Shown: one piece after another, positions 4,330 to 6,847 of the stretch
Layout of the letters: every line of letters begins with the position of its first letter
Numbering within the stretch: the first letter of the stretch is position 1
Source: Parvibaculum sp.
Lineage (GTDB): Bacteria; Pseudomonadota; Alphaproteobacteria; Parvibaculales; Parvibaculaceae
Direction of reading: 5' to 3'
NCBI GenBank assembly: GCA_014359855.1
Contig: JACIYQ010000350.1
Location: 1 to 6,847, forward strand
DNA: 6,847 nt
Notes under the pieces: generated by a model
The model's input: the letters and a program-made list of their open reading frames with translations, nothing else
Database searches by the model: none
Told to the model about the DNA's origin: nothing
Program-made: the position numbers and the translations under genes

Positions 4330-5433
4330 ATGAGTGAAACCCTCGTCATTGCGGCCGTGGCGCTGGCCGCGGCGGCCATCGGCGCGCTTGTGGTCCTGTT
4401 GCTGCGCGGGCGGGGAAACGCGCCCGATCCGCAGGTGAGCGAGCTTGCCCGCCAGCAGACGGAACTCATGGGCCGGATTGCCGCCATGGCGGAAGCACAG
4501 CAGCAAACGCGGGTGGAGCTGACGCAGACGCTGCATGAACGGCTCGAGACCGTCAGCCAGCGGATGGGCCAGAGCCTCGAGGCGAGCGCGCAGAAGACGG
4601 CCGAAACGCTTGGCACGCTGACGACGCGGCTCAGCGTGATCGATGAAGCGCAAAAGAACATCACCCAGCTTTCGGGTCAGGTCGTCGGATTGCAGGACAT
4701 TCTCGCGAACCGGCAGGCGCGCGGCGCCTTCGGCGAGGTGCAGCTCCAGGACATCGTGACGAATGCGCTGCCGCCGTCCGCCTATGCCTTCCAGGCGACG
4801 CTCGGCAACGGCAAGCGCGCCGACTGCCTGATCCACCTCCCCAATCCTCCGGGCTCCATCGTGATCGACGCCAAGTTCGCGCTCGATGCCTATCACGCGC
4901 TTCGCAACGCCAGGGACGAGGCGGAGCGGACCGTTGCCGCGCGGCAGTTCCGCACCGACATCGCCAAGCATGTCGCGGACATTGCGGAGCGCTATATCGT
5001 GCCCGGCGAAACGGCGGAATCGGCATTGATGTTCATGCCGTCGGAAGCGGTCTATGCCGAACTCCATGCGAATTTCGGCGACATCGTGACAAAATCGTAC
5101 CAGGCGCGCGTGTGGATCGTCTCGCCGACGACGCTGATGGCGACGCTCAACACGGTGCGTGCGGTGCTGAAGGACGTCGAGATGCGCAAGCAGGCGGGCG
5201 TCATCCAGAAATATGTCGGCATGCTGATGGAGGATGTCGGCAGGCTCAACGGGCGCGTCGGCAACCTTCAGCGGCATTTCGAGCAGGCCGAAAAGGACAT
5301 TGCCGAAATCACCAAATCCGCCGACGCCATATCCCGGCGTGGCGAAAAAATCCGGGAAGTGGAAGTGGGTGAAGACGGTGCGGCCGATGCGCTCGCCCCG
5401 GCCGCCGCCAAGCGCGATCTGCTGACCAGCTGA
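4330..5433 (+). CDS. rmuC: RmuC family protein (membrane-anchored coiled coil with PD-(D/E)XK-like domain)
   Basis: RmuC was named in E. coli for limiting recombination at inverted repeats; its biochemical activity is not well defined. The product has 367 residues. One N-terminal membrane helix at about 5-25 is followed by RGRG. A Q/E-rich coiled coil spans roughly 36-128. The RmuC domain at about 130-335 includes GAFGEVQLQDIV (132-143), ADCLIHL (164-170) and VIDAKFALDAYHAL (178-191), then LMFMPSEAVYAEL and VWIVSPTTLMATLNTVR. E136, D165, D180 and K182 are placed as in a PD-(D/E)XK nuclease core; that assignment rests on my memory of the family. The C-terminus (about 350-367) is low-complexity and alanine-rich. 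ATG 4330 has GGGAG 6 bases upstream. The gene is divergent from def, a neighbourhood I recall from other alphaproteobacteria, and probably monocistronic. Confidence 0.95.
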   Translation: MSETLVIAAVALAAAAIGALVVLLLRGRGNAPDPQVSELARQQTELMGRIAAMAEAQQQTRVELTQTLHERLETVSQRMGQSLEASAQKTAETLGTLTTRLSVIDEAQKNITQLSGQVVGLQDILANRQARGAFGEVQLQDIVTNALPPSAYAFQATLGNGKRADCLIHLPNPPGSIVIDAKFALDAYHALRNARDEAERTVAARQFRTDIAKHVADIAERYIVPGETAESALMFMPSEAVYAELHANFGDIVTKSYQARVWIVSPTTLMATLNTVRAVLKDVEMRKQAGVIQKYVGMLMEDVGRLNGRVGNLQRHFEQAEKDIAEITKSADAISRRGEKIREVEVGEDGAADALAPAAAKRDLLTS

Positions 5434-5467
5434 TTTCACGGCCGCGCCGCGCATAATTCGCCAAAAA

Positions 5468-5492
5468 AGCGGTCGCCGCCGCTGCTTTCTTT
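5468..5492 (+). terminator. Possible intrinsic terminator of rmuC
   Basis: AGCGG (5468-5472), loop TCGCCG, CCGCT (5479-5483) forms a GC-rich stem, followed by GC and then TTTCTTT (5486-5492); an A run (5463-5468) lies before the stem. It sits 35 bases after the rmuC stop. The stem is short and the T run is broken by a C, so the call is moderate. Confidence 0.4.
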
Positions 5493-5520
5493 GCTAGGCT
5501 CGCCCAAGGCAATGGGGATA

Positions 5521-5550
5521 CCGGCAGCGCGGGCGCATGCGCTGTGCCGG
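5521..5550 (+). promoter_or_regulatory. Leader hairpin upstream of the symporter gene
   Basis: CCGGCAGCGC (5521-5530) can pair with GCGCTG-TG-CCGG (5539-5550), giving a 10-bp stem with a 2-base bulge and loop GGGCGCAT. It ends 13 bases before the poly-G ribosome site. It could affect translation or message stability. It does not match the glycine riboswitch pattern that I know in front of some glycine/alanine symporter genes. Confidence 0.35.
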
Positions 5551-5563
5551 GCTGACATCCGAC

Positions 5564-5570
5564 GGGGGGG
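5564..5570 (+). promoter_or_regulatory. Poly-G ribosome site of the symporter gene
   Basis: Seven G in a row lie 6 bases before ATG 5577, in the Shine-Dalgarno position. They can pair with the CCUCC end of 16S rRNA only by using a G-U pair. No GGAGG is present in the leader. Homopolymer length changes here would alter spacing, so variation between isolates is conceivable. Confidence 0.45.
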
Positions 5571-5576
5571 CATCGC

Positions 5577-6847
5577 ATGCAGGCGATTCACGATTTCGTG
5601 GACATGGTGGACGGGTATCTCTGGGGCCCGTGGATGCTCGGCGCGCTGGCGCTGACCGGCGTGTTCCTCACCATCGGCCTGCGCTTCATTCCCTGGCGGA
5701 AACTCCCCGAAGCCTTCAAGCTCGCCGTTCAGCCCTCGAAAGGCGAAGGCGACATCTCGCCCTTCCAGGCGCTGATGACCGCGCTCGCCGCCACCGTCGG
5801 CACCGGCAACATCGCGGGCGTCGCGACCGCGATCTATTTCGGCGGGCCGGGCGCGCTCTTCTATATGTGGGTGATCGCACTTGTCGGCATGGCGACGAAA
5901 TATTCCGAAGCCGTCTGCGCCATCGCCTGGCGCGAGGTCGACGAACTCGGCAATCACGTCGGCGGGCCGATGTACTACATCAAGAACGGCGTCGGCGCGA
6001 AGTTCCCGAAACTGGCGCTGGTGCTGGCACCCGCCTTCGCCATCTTCACCGCCTTCGCGGGCTTCGGCATCGGCAATGGCGTGCAGGCGAACTCGGTGGC
6101 ACTCGCCCTTCATGACAATTTCGCCGTTCCCGTCGAGATCACCGGACTTGTGCTGATGGTCGTCGTCGGCCTCGTGCTTATCGGCGGTATCCGGCGCATC
6201 GCCGATGTCGCGAGCATGCTCGTCCCCTCGATGATCGTGCTCTACATGGGCACGGGTCTCATCATTCTCGCGATGAACTACACGGCCATTCCGGGCGCGA
6301 TTGCGCTCGTCTTCGAGTCCGCATTCAATCCCGTCGCCGCGGAAGGCGGCTTCCTCGGCGCGACGGTCATGCTGGCGATCCGCTGGGGCTTCGCGCGCGG
6401 CATCTTCTCGAACGAGGCGGGCCTCGGCAGCGCCGCCATCGCGCATGCGGCGGCGAAGACCGACGATCCGATCCAGCAAGGCCTTGTCGGCATGCTCGGT
6501 ACCTTCATCGACACGATCATCGTCTGCACGGTGACCGGCCTCGTCATCATCACGTCGGGCGTCTGGACGAGCGGCGCGAATGGCGCCGTCATGACGAGCG
6601 CGGCCTTCGAGGCCGGTATTCCCTATGGTGGCTTGATCGTCGCCGTGTCGCTCGCGCTCTTCGCCTTCACGACGCTGCTCGGCTGGAGCTATTACGGCGA
6701 ACGGGCGGTCGAGTTCCTGTTCGGCATCAAGGCAATCGTGCCCTATCGCATCGTCTGGGTGCTGGCGGTGCCGGTCGGCGCCATCACCAGCCTCGACTTC
6801 ATCTGGCTGCTTGCGGATGCGCTGAACGCGATGATGGCGATCCCGAA
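5577..6847 (+). CDS. Sodium:alanine/glycine symporter family protein, AGCS (partial, C-terminus off window)
   Basis: This is an inner-membrane secondary transporter of the alanine/glycine:cation symporter family, which imports small neutral amino acids with sodium on a LeuT-like fold. The visible 423 residues keep the family blocks in order: MTALAATVGTGNIAGVATAI (67-86), GMATKYSEAV (104-113), GGPMYYIKNGVG (129-140), GFGIGNGVQANSVA (162-175), WGFARGIFSNEAGLGSAAIA (270-289), GTFIDTIIVCTVTGLVI (308-324) and LGWSYYGERAVEFLFG (368-383). The family is usually about 440-500 residues, so only a short C-terminal part is missing. The start is fixed by an in-frame TGA at 5553-5555 and the poly-G ribosome site; the next methionine is residue 10. 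It follows rmuC in the same direction after 143 bases and a possible terminator, so it probably has its own promoter, though none is clear (TTGCTA at 5491 is only a weak candidate). Choice of alanine or glycine cannot be read from sequence. Confidence 0.95.
   Translation, partial: MQAIHDFVDMVDGYLWGPWMLGALALTGVFLTIGLRFIPWRKLPEAFKLAVQPSKGEGDISPFQALMTALAATVGTGNIAGVATAIYFGGPGALFYMWVIALVGMATKYSEAVCAIAWREVDELGNHVGGPMYYIKNGVGAKFPKLALVLAPAFAIFTAFAGFGIGNGVQANSVALALHDNFAVPVEITGLVLMVVVGLVLIGGIRRIADVASMLVPSMIVLYMGTGLIILAMNYTAIPGAIALVFESAFNPVAAEGGFLGATVMLAIRWGFARGIFSNEAGLGSAAIAHAAAKTDDPIQQGLVGMLGTFIDTIIVCTVTGLVIITSGVWTSGANGAVMTSAAFEAGIPYGGLIVAVSLALFAFTTLLGWSYYGERAVEFLFGIKAIVPYRIVWVLAVPVGAITSLDFIWLLADALNAMMAIP

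Noticed and set aside
4270..5454. 394-residue minus-strand open frame opposite rmuC
   Set aside because: It is the complement of a strongly supported gene in GC-rich DNA; the peptide is rich in R, H, D and G without a recognisable domain.
5434..5576. Glycine riboswitch upstream of the symporter
   Set aside because: The leader lacks the conserved glycine-aptamer core motifs that I would expect and is too short for the usual tandem form.
5436..6479. 347-residue minus-strand open frame opposite the symporter
   Set aside because: It is antisense of the AGCS gene, with composition typical of shadow frames.

Overview
The window is high-GC DNA from an alphaproteobacterium. The evidence is strong G/C preference at third codon positions, the def-fmt-truA gene order with rmuC divergent from def (an arrangement I know from Rhizobiales-like genomes), and intergenic palindromes of the 'GGATTGCCGGGTCAAGCCC' and 'GTCATGGCCCG...CGGGCCATCCACG' type that are scattered through many alphaproteobacterial chromosomes. 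A Parvibaculum-like or other Hyphomicrobiales origin is a guess from memory. Most of the window is chromosomal housekeeping and transport DNA. I see no phage, insertion-sequence transposase, CRISPR, toxin-antitoxin or defence genes.

Layout. Positions 1-1477 (minus strand) hold two ABC-transporter inner-membrane permeases of the spermidine/putrescine type: potB (560-1477), then potC (1-563, cut by the window edge). They are joined by a 4-base ATGA overlap. Positions 1478-2037 are a 560-base gene-free stretch filled with inverted and direct repeats and palindromes. Positions 2038-4237 (minus strand) hold a tightly packed operon read def, fmt, truA: peptide deformylase, methionyl-tRNA formyltransferase and tRNA pseudouridine synthase A. 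Its genes overlap by 4 bases and 1 base, and fmt starts with TTG. A 92-base divergent control region (4238-4329) separates def from rmuC (4330-5433, plus strand), a membrane-anchored coiled-coil protein with a PD-(D/E)XK-like domain. A 143-base spacer with a possible terminator, a leader hairpin and a poly-G ribosome site leads to a sodium:alanine/glycine symporter (5577 to the window end, plus strand, C-terminus missing).

How the genes work together. Fmt formylates the initiator methionyl-tRNA and Def removes the formyl group from the finished nascent chain, so these two form one pathway. TruA belongs to tRNA maturation and travels with them. PotB and PotC would form the membrane channel of a polyamine importer whose ATPase and binding protein are not visible here. 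RmuC and the amino-acid symporter are functionally separate.

The least ordinary parts are the nested repeat block at 1588-2016, a predicted leaderless def promoter, a hairpin that buries the truA ribosome site inside the last codons of fmt, and poly-G tracts in place of normal Shine-Dalgarno sequences in front of both transporter units. I did not find a convincing new biological system.
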